Of a DNA stretch of 62,312 nucleotides, positions 9,837 through 19,333 are shown in pieces. The notes below the pieces were generated by a model. It ran no database searches and had not been told where the DNA came from. It saw nothing but the letters and a program-made list of their open reading frames with translations. A program made the position numbers and the translations under genes. This stretch comes from JBMOKU01 sp049324315 (lineage in GTDB: Bacteria; Bacillota; Clostridia; Peptostreptococcales; Thermotaleaceae), in NCBI GenBank assembly GCA_049324315.1, contig JBMOKU010000047.1, forward strand, positions 1 to 62,312, given 5' to 3'. The first letter of the stretch is position 1. The number at the start of each line of letters is the position of its first letter.

Positions 9837-10126
9837 TACTTTTGTCCCCTTTCATTTTCTTAAATAATTTATTCATTTAACCGCTTTGTACTATATAGAT
9901 TATACGTACAATGATAGATGCGGTTAATTTCAAAATAATAAAGTGTTACTGTAAAACGTTTGCTCCTACCATAAAAAATAATCTTCCCGCGCGGACTAGC
10001 TTATTATTATGTATATAGAATAATTCGCCTTTGATTCATAATTGCCTCTGTAGCATTTTAGCTTGTTCTTCCTTATTTTGTTTAGCTGTTCATTTCTGAA
10101 AACGTTTGTCAGCAAAATTTTACGGC
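9837..10126 (-). promoter_or_regulatory. Promoter region of xylFGH with two cre-like elements
   Basis: This spacer lies between the terminator of the sensor operon and the binding-protein gene. It contains AAAACGTTTG twice, at 9953-9962 and 10099-10108. The copy at 10097-10110 matches the left half of the CcpA cre consensus exactly (TGAAAACG) but the right half poorly; the other copy is weaker. They may be catabolite-repression sites or YesN operators. No clear -35/-10 pair was found. Confidence 0.4.
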
Positions 10127-10168
10127 AAAAAAAAACAGCCTAATAATTCTTAGAATTATTAGGCTTAT
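10127..10168 (-). terminator. Terminator of the sensor/regulator operon
   Basis: AAGCCTAATAATTCT and AATTATTAGGCT form a near-perfect stem with a tiny loop, followed by ten T on the minus strand. It isolates the sensor operon from xylFGH, so the importer needs its own promoter. Confidence 0.93.
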
Positions 10169-10187
10169 TTAAAACATATTTAGGTTA

Positions 10188-11270
10188 CTACTGCGGTAGA
10201 TTTCTATAGACTTCATTTTGCAGGTGGAATCCATCTTTTATGATGGTCTCATCCATATTATCCTTATTAACAGGAATAGGCTCCAGCACATAATAGGGTA
10301 CATAATATCTCCCATCATAAATCGTCTTATCGAAATCTATGGTTTCTCCTTTTGCCATTTTGATAGCCATTCTTGCTGTAACTTCTGTAAGCTTATCAAT
10401 AGGTTTATACACCGTCATAAGTTGGGTTCCTTCTACAACCCGTTGACAGGCCGCCAAGTCTGCATCTTGGCCGACTACGATTGTCCTCCCAGCAGTCCTA
10501 TGTTCTGATAATGCTTGAATAATGCCATCTGCCAGACCGTCATTTCCTGCTATGACAGCATCGATCTGTGTCCCCTTCTGTATGAGCTCATCAACCACTT
10601 TAAAGGCATACTCCTTCATCCAGTTTGGGGCCCACTCTTCTGCAATCAACTTTAACTTTCCCTGATTTATCTTCGATTCCAACAGTTTGTCGTAGCCTTC
10701 CTTAATCATTTTCGTATTATGATCGCTGGTAGGACCGTTGATGATTAGGACGTTACCACCATCCACTCTGTCTATCACATATTTGGCCATTAATTCTCCA
10801 ACTTTTACATTATCAAAGGAAATATACATATCTACATTGGAGCGGAGTACAAGTCTATCGTATGAAATGACTTTTACGCCTTGTTTTTTAGCCAGATCAA
10901 CAGCATTGGACGCTTTTTCCAAGTCATTTGGTACAATAATCAATACGTCGATATTCTGATCCAATAGATATCTAACTTGCTTTAATTGATCTTGGTCATC
11001 ATTATTTGCATTCTGTACGATAATGTCTGCTCCCAATTCTTTGACTTTTGCCATCAAAATATCTCTATCCTTAATCCATCTTTCTTCTTTAAGCGTTCCC
11101 AGTGAGAAACCAATTTTTATTTTGCTGTCAACCATTTCTAAATTTTTTTGAGCAATATTCTTTGTTTCGTACAATCCATACAAGGTTTCCACCGTTAGAT
11201 AAACAAGACCTATTAATAGTACTAAAAGGAGTCCAAATACACTCAGCTTAACGATTTGTTTTTTTTCCAT
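10188..11270 (-). CDS. xylFII: Membrane-anchored sugar-sensing binding protein, XylFII type
   Basis: 360 residues: one N-terminal membrane helix (about 8-28, no lipobox) followed by a xylose-type binding fold very like the importer's own binding protein (IKIGFSLGTLKEERWIKDRD; SYDRLVLRSNVDMYISFDN). The uncleavable anchor suggests a signalling rather than delivery role. In Clostridium beijerinckii, XylFII binds xylose and complexes with the LytS kinase, which with YesN switches on xylFGH; gene content here is the same. It follows the response-regulator gene by 3 bases and closes the four-gene operon. Which sugar it binds is not visible. Confidence 0.85.
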   Translation of the reverse strand: MEKKQIVKLSVFGLLLVLLIGLVYLTVETLYGLYETKNIAQKNLEMVDSKIKIGFSLGTLKEERWIKDRDILMAKVKELGADIIVQNANNDDQDQLKQVRYLLDQNIDVLIIVPNDLEKASNAVDLAKKQGVKVISYDRLVLRSNVDMYISFDNVKVGELMAKYVIDRVDGGNVLIINGPTSDHNTKMIKEGYDKLLESKINQGKLKLIAEEWAPNWMKEYAFKVVDELIQKGTQIDAVIAGNDGLADGIIQALSEHRTAGRTIVVGQDADLAACQRVVEGTQLMTVYKPIDKLTEVTARMAIKMAKGETIDFDKTIYDGRYYVPYYVLEPIPVNKDNMDETIIKDGFHLQNEVYRNLPQ

Positions 11271-11273
11271 CTT

Positions 11274-12878
11274 TTATATCACCTCTTGTGATACTAAATT
11301 CGTCCTGTATTCTGTTGGCGTCATTCCTGTTACCTTTTTGAAAATCTTGCTAAAATAGTTAGGATCGCTATACCCAATTTCATAGCATATTTCCTTGACA
11401 CTTATCGCTGGGTCTTTCAACATTTCTTTAGATTTTTCTATTCTCAAATCCGTTAGATAATCAACAAAGTTTTTTCCCACGGACTCTTTAAAAAATTTAC
11501 TGAAATAATGGTAACTCATATTCATTTCCTTTGCTACATCATCTAAACTGATATTTTCATGATATTTTTCATGTATATACTTTATGGCTTGTGAGATCAG
11601 TCCGCTCAATTCCTGCTGACGAAATTCTTCTATATTGGTCATAAAGGTTTTCAGATAGTTTAAATAACTGGATCTCAGTTCTACGACATCATGGATTTTT
11701 AACATTTCTATCAAATAATGTTTTTCAAAGACATCGTTTTCCGTTATCTCAACGGGAACCCCTCGTTTTATCACAATAAGCAGTTCAATCAAATGTGATT
11801 TAATCTTATCTAGATCATCTCTATAATTTTCAGATAACCACCAAAAAATCTCTTCAAATACCTCTAAAGCACCTCTCGTATCACCAGTCAGCATTTTATG
11901 GGTTAATATTTTTTCTTTATTAGCAGGGTAAGAATCTATCTTCCGCTGAGGGAAGGCAATATCTTCAAAGTGTATGACAAGTTCGTCATTATAGACAGAT
12001 GCGGCCATATATGCTTCATTACAAGATTTTGAGAAATTGTGAATGTTATAGCTTCTCCCAACACCAATTCTATATCGAATATCCATGCTTTGATTGATTC
12101 TCTCACTAACTTTTGCAGCTATGTCGATGGATTTATTCCTTATCTCATATCCATCAATGTTACTGTCTACTGGAATATAAGCAACCACGCGATCCAGAAG
12201 GGGTGGTCCGATCAAACAGGCGGATAGTTCCTTCAACTCGTAACTGAAAAGGTCATAAAACTTTTGTTTTGCTAAACTATCTTTAAGGCTTTCTTCTCTT
12301 TCATCTGTATCACGATCCTCTACAATTGCCATGACAACATAGCCATTCTGCAGACTGATCCCAAATATCTCTTCATAAAAATCTATGTCACGAATGACTC
12401 TACCATTAAATAATTGTGAATAGATAAACTGACCTTCCATATGGGGAATAATTTTATTTATTTTTTCTTTTAACAACATTTCTCTTTGAATAGCCTGTCT
12501 TTTGGATACAACCATTTCACGAATATTATTCAATGTTTCAATGACTTTACTTTTATTCAAAGGTTTTAACAAGTACTCGTGAACACCTAGATTAACAGCC
12601 TCTTTTGCATAATTGAAATATTCATAGGCAGTAACAATAACAAAAAAAGCATCATTTTTTGTTTCTTTTATCTGTCTTATGGCATCGATACCGTTAATTC
12701 CAGGCATTCGGATATCCATGAAGATCACATCCGGTTTTAAATACATGGCCTTCTCAATGGCTTCTCTGCCTGTATTGGCAGTCCCTACTATTTCTACATC
12801 ATTTACATGTTTTTCGATTATAAATTTTAACGACTCAATAACGATATGTTCATCATCAACAATCATCAGCTTTATCAA
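11274..12878 (-). CDS. yesN: Response regulator, YesN type (receiver plus AraC HTH)
   Basis: 534 residues. A receiver domain at 1-120 has acidic residues DDE (8-10), phospho-acceptor Asp55 (VIFMDIRMPG) and Lys near 104 (LLKPLNK). A long linker of about 300 residues follows, then a C-terminal AraC-type double helix-turn-helix (about 430-530; NMSYHYFSKFFKESVG and EIGYSDPNYFSKIFKKVTG). It overlaps the kinase gene by 23 bases, so the two are co-translated partners. It should activate the xylFGH promoter about 1.4 kb downstream when phosphorylated. Confidence 0.93.
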   Translation of the reverse strand: MIKLMIVDDEHIVIESLKFIIEKHVNDVEIVGTANTGREAIEKAMYLKPDVIFMDIRMPGINGIDAIRQIKETKNDAFFVIVTAYEYFNYAKEAVNLGVHEYLLKPLNKSKVIETLNNIREMVVSKRQAIQREMLLKEKINKIIPHMEGQFIYSQLFNGRVIRDIDFYEEIFGISLQNGYVVMAIVEDRDTDEREESLKDSLAKQKFYDLFSYELKELSACLIGPPLLDRVVAYIPVDSNIDGYEIRNKSIDIAAKVSERINQSMDIRYRIGVGRSYNIHNFSKSCNEAYMAASVYNDELVIHFEDIAFPQRKIDSYPANKEKILTHKMLTGDTRGALEVFEEIFWWLSENYRDDLDKIKSHLIELLIVIKRGVPVEITENDVFEKHYLIEMLKIHDVVELRSSYLNYLKTFMTNIEEFRQQELSGLISQAIKYIHEKYHENISLDDVAKEMNMSYHYFSKFFKESVGKNFVDYLTDLRIEKSKEMLKDPAISVKEICYEIGYSDPNYFSKIFKKVTGMTPTEYRTNLVSQEVI

Positions 12879-14382
12879 GGCAGCTCACATCCTCACCTTT
12901 AGGAATTATTAACGTTACTTTCGTACCAAAACCAACCTTGCTTTCAATCTTAATCACATCCTGAATTTCCGTAACATTGTAAAACAATCTTAATCTATCA
13001 ATGACATTATGCATACCAATTCCCGAAACATGTCTATTTGAAGTATCCTCGTCATTCCCAGGCATTAGAATTCCATGCACGCTCTTTTCATCCATACCTA
13101 CACCATTGTCAATGATATCAATGTGAATTTTATCATGAAATGCTTTTACATTCAGGTGGATTTCACCATTTTTCTCCAGGTCCTCCAGACCGTGAATGAA
13201 TGCATTCTCGACAATAGGCTGAATGATGGTACAAGGCATTTTTACATCAAGTACATTTTCATCTATATCTGTATAAAATTCAATGCGATTCCCAAATCTT
13301 GTCTTTAAAATATACATATAGTTTTTAACGTACTTAATCTCTTCTCCTAAAGTAACCGCTTGATCTATCTTTTTAAGATTATACCGAAAAAGTTCAGCAA
13401 TATTCTCAATAAATTCTGAAGTCTTATCTGCACCTTCCATCATGGAGAGCTGCGAAGCAGCGTTTAATGTATTAAATAAGAAGTGGGGATTAATTTGGGA
13501 TTGGAGAGATTTTAACTCCGCATCCTTTAAAAGGCTTTTCATTTTTAAGTTCTGCATTTCTTGCTCTTTTAATCTGTTTTCAACCTCTGCCTGCTTCTTG
13601 ATTTCATCGATATAGCTCCTTATATTAACAACCATTTTGTTAAATGCCTTTGCCAATACGTTAATTTCATCGTCTGTCTCAATCAAGACAGGCTCTATGT
13701 CGAAATCTCCTTCTGAAATCCGTTCTGCGGCGTGGGAAAGGTTAATGATTGGTCTCGTCAAACGATAGGTAAACAATATGGCTAAAAATATATTGAAAAC
13801 AACAGATGCAATAATAACCAAAAGATTGAGGTAACTGATAAAGGTCATGTTTTTCATAATTGCTTCATACTTATACGAGCCGCTCTGAAGCTTATCATTC
13901 AGTAGATTATTAATATAAAACTTTATGAATTCGCTCACTTCATTGGATCTTGTGAAATGTGCAATATACTCACTACTTATTCTACCGCGTTTAGCCCTGA
14001 CGGCATAATCCGTCTCTTTCAGCAAATCATCGATCATAAAAGCAATATCCTTCAACATTAATCGTTCCATGTCATAAACTGCGTCTCTGGAAATTTGCAT
14101 GGACTTTTCTTGGAGCTTGTTATAAATGGTGTAGTAATTTAATATTGATTCAGATGATTTTGAGGAAAGATATTTTTCCACTTCGATCATCAATTGATTC
14201 ACATCGTTATTCAGATCATTTAAATATACATAATCTGCGATAATTGTATTCATTTTTACCAGAACAACTTTTGCATTGTAATATGAGAATATACTGGTGA
14301 TTCCCATCAAAATTGTCATGATTAAATAATAGATAATCAATTTTTTTCTGATACCTGTAAATTTAAAGAAGTTTTTGTCCAT
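12856..14382 (-). CDS. lytS: Sensor histidine kinase, LytS/YesM type
   Basis: 508 residues. Membrane helices at about 15-34 and 183-205 bracket a short, helical extracytoplasmic region without a recognisable ligand domain; HAMP follows at about 206-260. The His_kinase family region carries the phospho-acceptor His300 in SLQSQINPHFLFNTLNA, and the ATPase has VENAFIHGLE (N box) and DNGVGMDE. The lack of its own sensor pocket fits a kinase that reads sugar through an anchored binding protein, as in XylFII-LytS. It sits between the upstream binding-protein gene (11-base gap) and the overlapping regulator gene. The start is set by GGTGGCGTA. Confidence 0.92.
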   Translation of the reverse strand: MDKNFFKFTGIRKKLIIYYLIMTILMGITSIFSYYNAKVVLVKMNTIIADYVYLNDLNNDVNQLMIEVEKYLSSKSSESILNYYTIYNKLQEKSMQISRDAVYDMERLMLKDIAFMIDDLLKETDYAVRAKRGRISSEYIAHFTRSNEVSEFIKFYINNLLNDKLQSGSYKYEAIMKNMTFISYLNLLVIIASVVFNIFLAILFTYRLTRPIINLSHAAERISEGDFDIEPVLIETDDEINVLAKAFNKMVVNIRSYIDEIKKQAEVENRLKEQEMQNLKMKSLLKDAELKSLQSQINPHFLFNTLNAASQLSMMEGADKTSEFIENIAELFRYNLKKIDQAVTLGEEIKYVKNYMYILKTRFGNRIEFYTDIDENVLDVKMPCTIIQPIVENAFIHGLEDLEKNGEIHLNVKAFHDKIHIDIIDNGVGMDEKSVHGILMPGNDEDTSNRHVSGIGMHNVIDRLRLFYNVTEIQDVIKIESKVGFGTKVTLIIPKGEDVSCLDKADDC

Positions 14383-14393
14383 TACGCCACCAA

Positions 14394-15401
14394 CTATTCC
14401 ATTAAGTCTGCTTTTTTCTCGTATTCATTAAGGTTGTTATAATTAATCACTTTTACTCCAGTATCTATGAAAGTAGATACATTATTCTTTTCTTTTATAT
14501 TGATCAAGGCTTTGACACTTTCATAGCCCATCTTATACGGATCGCTCATCACAGTACCATAAATGATTCCTTTTTGAATATATCTTAATATATTAACCGT
14601 ATCACCGTAACCTACCAAAACAACACTTCCTACCTTGTTGCGATCCACAATAAGCTGTGCAGATCCTAACGTATCCACTGAATTTGTAGTAAATATTGCA
14701 TTTACACCCTCATCACCGTTTATAATGGACTGAGTAATCTCCTCAGCACTCAATATCCCCATTTTTGACGTATACGTTTTCATGATCTTCATATCAGGAT
14801 AGTCTTTAATGGTACTTAGAAAGCCATTGATTTTCAAATTTTCACTGACAGCATCTAACTCAAAATCATTGCTGACAATAATGGCGATATTTGCCTTTCC
14901 ATTAGTCGCTTCGATCATGAGTTTTGCAGCTTCCTTACCCAGCAAAAAACTGTTTGTACCCACAAAAGCATTACGATTGCTATTTTTATCATCATTTTCA
15001 ATCGTAATGAGAGGGATCCCTTTCTCATATGCATGATCGATCAGTTTTGTAAAATCGGGCCCATTGGAGACATGGGTAATGATCCCGTCAACATTTGATG
15101 TGATCGCAATATCCAAAAACTTAATCTCATCCTGAGGATTATTAAACCTTGGTGCATTGTATTCAACAACCACATTATATTGCTTTGCTGCACTCTCCAT
15201 TCCTTGTTTTACCTCTTTCCAAAAAGGATCTACAGAATTCTGCCCAATAAAATAAAAATGATATTTAGGTTTTGTCAAGAAAATACCGTTCTCTCCATCT
15301 TGAAACCAAATTAAAAAACCGCTGGTCATCGATATTAATACAACCATGATAAATATAATATATTTATCAAATCTATCAAAAATGTTATTAAAAACTTTCA
15401 T
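14394..15401 (-). CDS. Second membrane-anchored sugar-binding protein (RbsB-like)
   Basis: About 335 residues from the ATG at 15401, the first good start after an AGGAGG; the frame extends upstream without one. An N-terminal helix (about 15-34) lacks a lipobox and should stay as an anchor. The rest is a type-1 periplasmic-binding fold of RbsB type (FIGQNSVDPFWKEVKQGMES; AITSNVDGIITHVS; TIENDDKNSNRNAFVGTNSF), clearly different from the XylF-type protein at the other end of the operon. As first gene of the sensor operon it probably also feeds the LytS kinase, perhaps with another ligand. There is no permease partner, which argues against a transport role. Confidence 0.85.
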   Translation of the reverse strand: MKVFNNIFDRFDKYIIFIMVVLISMTSGFLIWFQDGENGIFLTKPKYHFYFIGQNSVDPFWKEVKQGMESAAKQYNVVVEYNAPRFNNPQDEIKFLDIAITSNVDGIITHVSNGPDFTKLIDHAYEKGIPLITIENDDKNSNRNAFVGTNSFLLGKEAAKLMIEATNGKANIAIIVSNDFELDAVSENLKINGFLSTIKDYPDMKIMKTYTSKMGILSAEEITQSIINGDEGVNAIFTTNSVDTLGSAQLIVDRNKVGSVVLVGYGDTVNILRYIQKGIIYGTVMSDPYKMGYESVKALINIKEKNNVSTFIDTGVKVINYNNLNEYEKKADLME

Positions 15402-15521
15402 TATTCTACGTACTCCTCCTGTTTTATAAATAGTGTATGTCCTACTATATTCTATCATAGTATGTAATTTTCCTTATGTACATAGCTTTTATATGGTTTA
15501 ACACAAAATAACTGAAAAGGC

Positions 15522-15553
15522 AAAAATACTTGCAACATAAAGCAAGTACTTTT
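15522..15553 (-). terminator. Terminator of the chemoreceptor gene
   Basis: AAAAGTACTTGC pairs with GCAAGTATTTTT around an 8-nt loop, with T runs on both flanks, 16 bases past the chemoreceptor stop. Confidence 0.88.
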
Positions 15554-15569
15554 ACCCTTCAGGAAAGTT

Positions 15570-17306
15570 CTATGAAATCCTAAATTTGTCAATGGATTGA
15601 TTTAATGCTTCAGCCATATCCTTTAAACTTTTGGTAGCAATACTGATTTCTTCCATACCGGCCAATTGTTCTTCACTGGCGGCAGAAATGTTTTGTGTTT
15701 CAAAAGCATTGTTTTTTGCTATGGCAGAAACATCATTGACAACGGTTAACACCTCCTCGGTGTTTTTCCACATCATTTCAATACCCTCTACAATATCCTT
15801 TAGATTTTCAACCAAATTGTCAACGGATACCCTTATTAAGCCAAATAAATTTCCAGCATTTTGATTTAGTTCCTTTCCATTTGTCACTTCCTCCCTGACC
15901 ATACGCATCTCGTTTATCACATCGCGGACATCCAACTGTATTTTTCCAATGATGTCAGCAATCTGTTTTGTTGACATACTGGAGTGGTCAGCCAATTTTC
16001 TTACCTCATTGGCTACAACAGCAAATCCCTTGCCATGTTCTCCTGCTCTTGCAGCTTCAATAGAAGCATTTAAAGAAAGTAGATTTGTTTGTTCCGTTAT
16101 ACTGGAGATAACTTCAACAATCTTTTCTATTTCCGTTGTTCGTCTGCCCAGGTTTTTAATAGATTCTGATAATCGATCTACTTTTTCGTCCACTCTATCC
16201 ATCTGCTGAATTGCCGATTGAACAACATCATTGCCATTTAAAGCCCTCTCAGCCGCTTCTATGGAAGAATCTTTTGAATGCACCACCGTGTTTCGAATAT
16301 TGGTTACATTATGATGGATCAATCGGATAGCTGTATCTCCCTTTTCAAAACTATTAAGTTGTTCTACAGAGCCAGCAGCAATTTCCTGCATCGAATTCGT
16401 TATGGACTCCGCTGCTTTTATTGACTGTTCAATGGTTGTACCTAAACTAATGGAAGCATCCATAACATAAGTTGAATTTACCTTAACATTTGAAATCAAA
16501 TTTCGCATATTAAGAACCATTTGGTGAAAGGAATGTGCCAATAGACCGAACTCGTCATTACTCTTTCCTTTTTTGTCGCTAATGTTTAAATCACCTGCTG
16601 CAATTCTGTCTGCATCCTCAATCAGCTTCTTAAGTGTTTTGAAATTTCTATTCAACAATAGTACCATAACGATGAATAAAGAAATAGAAAGCGCAACCAT
16701 GGCTCCGTTGATGATCATCGCATTACGTTCGTTCTTTTGAAGTATTGTTTCCATTGCCCCTTTGGCGATGAACGAACTTTGGAAGTATGGTTGGGTGTCG
16801 ATTAAAACATAAATGACATATTTCATCTTTCCATCTATGACTACGGGATAATAGACATCAGCTGTACTATCATTAAAATTTATCGTGGTTGTATGACTCG
16901 ACAATACAGTTGAAACATTTGGGTTTTCGGCCGCTTCACCTTTCTTCCATATCGTCGTCTGACCACCTCGTAATATTTCATTAAGGACAATTTTTTGATT
17001 ATTGATTAAATAGATAGCCTTTATTTCATCATTGTCATCTAAAAACTTTTTCAATGACTTTTCATATTTCATCTCATCTACTACCGTCTCATTTTCAATG
17101 AGGACGACATAATCAGCCAGATAGCTTCCCAGTCTCTTCAGTCTCCCGTAAACGTTTTCTTGAGATACACTGTTTAGCTGCTTTATGGTGCTAATCGTTA
17201 TACCTTCAATATCATTTCTTTCATATTGCTTTAACCCTAGCGTCATCAGTAGATTGATTACGGAAAAGCAAATAATTAATAATAGTAGCTTTGTTTTAAC
17301 CTTCAC
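15570..17306 (-). CDS. Methyl-accepting chemotaxis protein
   Basis: A transmembrane chemoreceptor of about 578 residues. It has an N-terminal helix, an extracellular sensing region of about 150 residues (Cache-like length), a second helix (MVALSISLFIVMVLLL), HAMP, and a long coiled-coil signalling domain. The conserved hairpin tip that binds CheA/CheW is intact (NLLSLNASIEAARAGEHGKG). The frame is open to 17348, but I place the start at the GTG at 17306 behind a run of G. It lies upstream of, and points the same way as, the sugar-sensor operon, with its own terminator, so a link to sugar taxis is only suggestive. Confidence 0.93.
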   Translation of the reverse strand: MKVKTKLLLLIICFSVINLLMTLGLKQYERNDIEGITISTIKQLNSVSQENVYGRLKRLGSYLADYVVLIENETVVDEMKYEKSLKKFLDDNDEIKAIYLINNQKIVLNEILRGGQTTIWKKGEAAENPNVSTVLSSHTTTINFNDSTADVYYPVVIDGKMKYVIYVLIDTQPYFQSSFIAKGAMETILQKNERNAMIINGAMVALSISLFIVMVLLLNRNFKTLKKLIEDADRIAAGDLNISDKKGKSNDEFGLLAHSFHQMVLNMRNLISNVKVNSTYVMDASISLGTTIEQSIKAAESITNSMQEIAAGSVEQLNSFEKGDTAIRLIHHNVTNIRNTVVHSKDSSIEAAERALNGNDVVQSAIQQMDRVDEKVDRLSESIKNLGRRTTEIEKIVEVISSITEQTNLLSLNASIEAARAGEHGKGFAVVANEVRKLADHSSMSTKQIADIIGKIQLDVRDVINEMRMVREEVTNGKELNQNAGNLFGLIRVSVDNLVENLKDIVEGIEMMWKNTEEVLTVVNDVSAIAKNNAFETQNISAASEEQLAGMEEISIATKSLKDMAEALNQSIDKFRIS

Positions 17307-17512
17307 CCCGTATGCCCCCCCAACTATAAATTCACATCGTTTTACCAAAAAATTCCTATAAAGTTAATCACTATTTAACAAACTAAACGTGATTTTCACA
17401 CTGTAAACCATTCGATTTTTAAATTCTTTTACCTCTACAACTTTTTAGGTTGTTCTTATCTATTTTAACGCACATTGCTTTTTATTTCTCACAATGGGTA
17501 ATTTTTTAAGAT

Positions 17513-17544
17513 AAAAAAGTACAGCCTTACAACTGTACTTTTTT
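17513..17544 (-). terminator. Terminator of the oxidoreductase gene (bidirectional form)
   Basis: AAAAAAGTACAG and CTGTACTTTTTT form a 12-bp perfect stem with an 8-nt loop, 7 bases past the Gfo/Idh/MocA stop. Confidence 0.92.
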
Positions 17545-17550
17545 ATAATA

Positions 17551-18618
17551 TTAAGCCAATACAAACGGCACCGTTTTTTTTAATTCGCTGCTTTCATTGG
17601 CCAATTCTATGATTCTTATGGTATTTCTTGCTTCCTCAGGTTTAACGTAAAGCTCTTCTTTATTAAGAATAGCCCTATAGACATTTTGATAAAAAATGCT
17701 ATAGTCCCCTTTCATGCTTTCGATCTTGCCTCTAACATGCAATCCATTCCAATCCGTATTGAGAATACCCCAGATTTCTTCCGGTTCTTGCCCCCAATCC
17801 GATGTATGTAAAGGCGATAGACCATTTTTCAATGCTTCTTCCTGAACATCTATTCCATATTTTACAAATGAACCCTGATCTCCATGGATAATGAAGCGGG
17901 GGAGTGGTTCTCGAACCAACATACCGGCTTTTAGTGTTACTTTTAATTTTTCGTAATGCAAAATAATTTCAAAGCAATCATCTGCCAGGCTATTCTCCCG
18001 CTGTTTTCGAATATCCGCAGTAATCTCTTTGGGTAACCCGAATAAACATTGTGCTTGATCAATAAGATGGCTGCCTAAATCATATAAAATTCCAGATCCC
18101 GGTAGGTTTTCCTCTCTCCATGCATTAGGCTTTAAATAATTTCTAAATCGGTCGAAATGGGCTTCGTATTCAACCACATTTCCAAGCATACGATTTTCAA
18201 TGACTTTCTTGACCGTTTGAAAATCACTGTCCCATCTTCTATTTTGATATACCGTTAGGATCTTTTCTTCTCTTTTGGCTAGAGCAATCAATTCATCAGC
18301 TTCTTTTGAAGTAACAGTGAAAGGCTTCTCTACAACTACATGTTTTTTACTCCTTAACCCTTCACTAGCTAATTTCACGTGGGAAGTATTCGGTGTTGAA
18401 ACAACGATCAGATCAATCTCTGGGTCCTCAAAAACTTGATTTGCATCTGAGACAAACTCTGCCCAAGGATAAGATTTCTGAGCCATGTCAATAGATTCTT
18501 TCTTTGTAGTTACAATCTTCTTTATCTGGAAGGCATCTAAGCTGTGAATAATTGGTGCATGAAATACCCTTCCCGATAAACCAAAACCAATAATACCTAC
18601 ACGAATTTTCTCATTCAC
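17551..18618 (-). CDS. Gfo/Idh/MocA-family NAD(P)-dependent oxidoreductase
   Basis: About 355 residues. An N-terminal Rossmann fold carries VGIIGFGLSGRVFHAP; VVEKPFTV (about 95-102) holds the EKP lysine of this family. The C-terminal half has YDLGSHLIDQAQCLFG, the usual substrate-side His motif. The family oxidises or reduces sugars, inositols or related polyols with NAD(P). Length and motifs resemble the YdgJ/YvaA subgroup. Two GTG starts are close together; I prefer the one at 18618, nine bases after AAAGG, over the one at 18627. Monocistronic; the substrate is unknown. Confidence 0.88.
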   Translation of the reverse strand: MNEKIRVGIIGFGLSGRVFHAPIIHSLDAFQIKKIVTTKKESIDMAQKSYPWAEFVSDANQVFEDPEIDLIVVSTPNTSHVKLASEGLRSKKHVVVEKPFTVTSKEADELIALAKREEKILTVYQNRRWDSDFQTVKKVIENRMLGNVVEYEAHFDRFRNYLKPNAWREENLPGSGILYDLGSHLIDQAQCLFGLPKEITADIRKQRENSLADDCFEIILHYEKLKVTLKAGMLVREPLPRFIIHGDQGSFVKYGIDVQEEALKNGLSPLHTSDWGQEPEEIWGILNTDWNGLHVRGKIESMKGDYSIFYQNVYRAILNKEELYVKPEEARNTIRIIELANESSELKKTVPFVLA

Positions 18619-18810
18619 TCCACTCACCCTTTCTTTTCTCTTATCCGCTTATTGTAAAAATCCTCGGATATACGATTGTCTTTTGTATATTTATTATATG
18701 ACTGCCTGTATTAGACAACAATAGTATTATTTTAATGAAGTGCATATAAAAAAAGCAAGATGGATGCTATACTTATAGATATCGAGCTTGATCATAAGGT
18801 AGGTGATTTG

Positions 18811-19224
18811 ATGAACAGCACTGTAATACGACACAAGTTTAAAACAAAACTGATGACTTCATCCGATATTTCCTTCGATTCTGCAGAAGAATTCTACTAT
18901 ATACTGGGTCAGTTCCTTGTATATGTTTTTCAACTGCTTGGCGGTGCAGACAAATACAAGAAAGAATTCAACTTCCTTACAAACCCTTATCTACCACTTG
19001 GTATTCAAGATATCTGCACAAGGATTATCGCATTCCTGAAGCGGTTACCCCATGATGTTCTCTATCAAAATTCAGGAACGATAGAAGTCTATGAAGCTTT
19101 CATATTCCATGAAATATCCTATACAAAGAACCCTATCAATCAAAACACGTGTACCCAAGCGTTTTATCAAGGAATCCATGAAGAGAATGTTTTTACCTCT
19201 ACTATTGATATTTTTAGAGAATAG
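18811..19224 (+). CDS. Small orphan protein of unknown function (faint Cas8b/Csh1 C-terminal resemblance)
   Basis: 137 residues from the ATG at 18811, placed by AAGGTAGGTGA; the frame is open back to 18760. No signal peptide or membrane helix. The segment DSAEEFYYILGQFLVYVF, then a hydrophobic-charged pattern ending near HDVLYQNS, resembles by eye the EEFYF-AGQL helix and following region near the C-terminus of Cas8b (Csh1) proteins. No CRISPR array or cas gene is in the window, so this may be coincidence, a relic or an independent family. It stands alone with its own terminator and precedes the c-di-AMP leader. Confidence 0.65.
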   Translation: MNSTVIRHKFKTKLMTSSDISFDSAEEFYYILGQFLVYVFQLLGGADKYKKEFNFLTNPYLPLGIQDICTRIIAFLKRLPHDVLYQNSGTIEVYEAFIFHEISYTKNPINQNTCTQAFYQGIHEENVFTSTIDIFRE

Positions 19225-19228
19225 ATAA

Positions 19229-19264
19229 GAGCCCTTGTTTTCTGTTTTGAAAACAGGGGCTTTT
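19229..19264 (+). terminator. Intrinsic terminator of the small orphan gene
   Basis: AGCCCTTGTTTTC pairs with GAAAACAGGGGCT around a 6-nt loop, followed by TTTT. It directly follows the stop at 19224. Confidence 0.9.
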
Positions 19265-19298
19265 ACATGTATTGAAAAAATTGGAACATTGTATTTGG

Positions 19299-19327
19299 TT
19301 GACATAATATTTTCCTTCTTGTATAAT
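19299..19327 (+). promoter_or_regulatory. Sigma-A promoter of the c-di-AMP-controlled hydrolase
   Basis: Perfect TTGACA at 19299-19304 and perfect TATAAT at 19322-19327 with a 17-base spacer. Transcription should begin near 19334, just before the riboswitch. Confidence 0.92.
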
Positions 19328-19333
19328 TACCAA

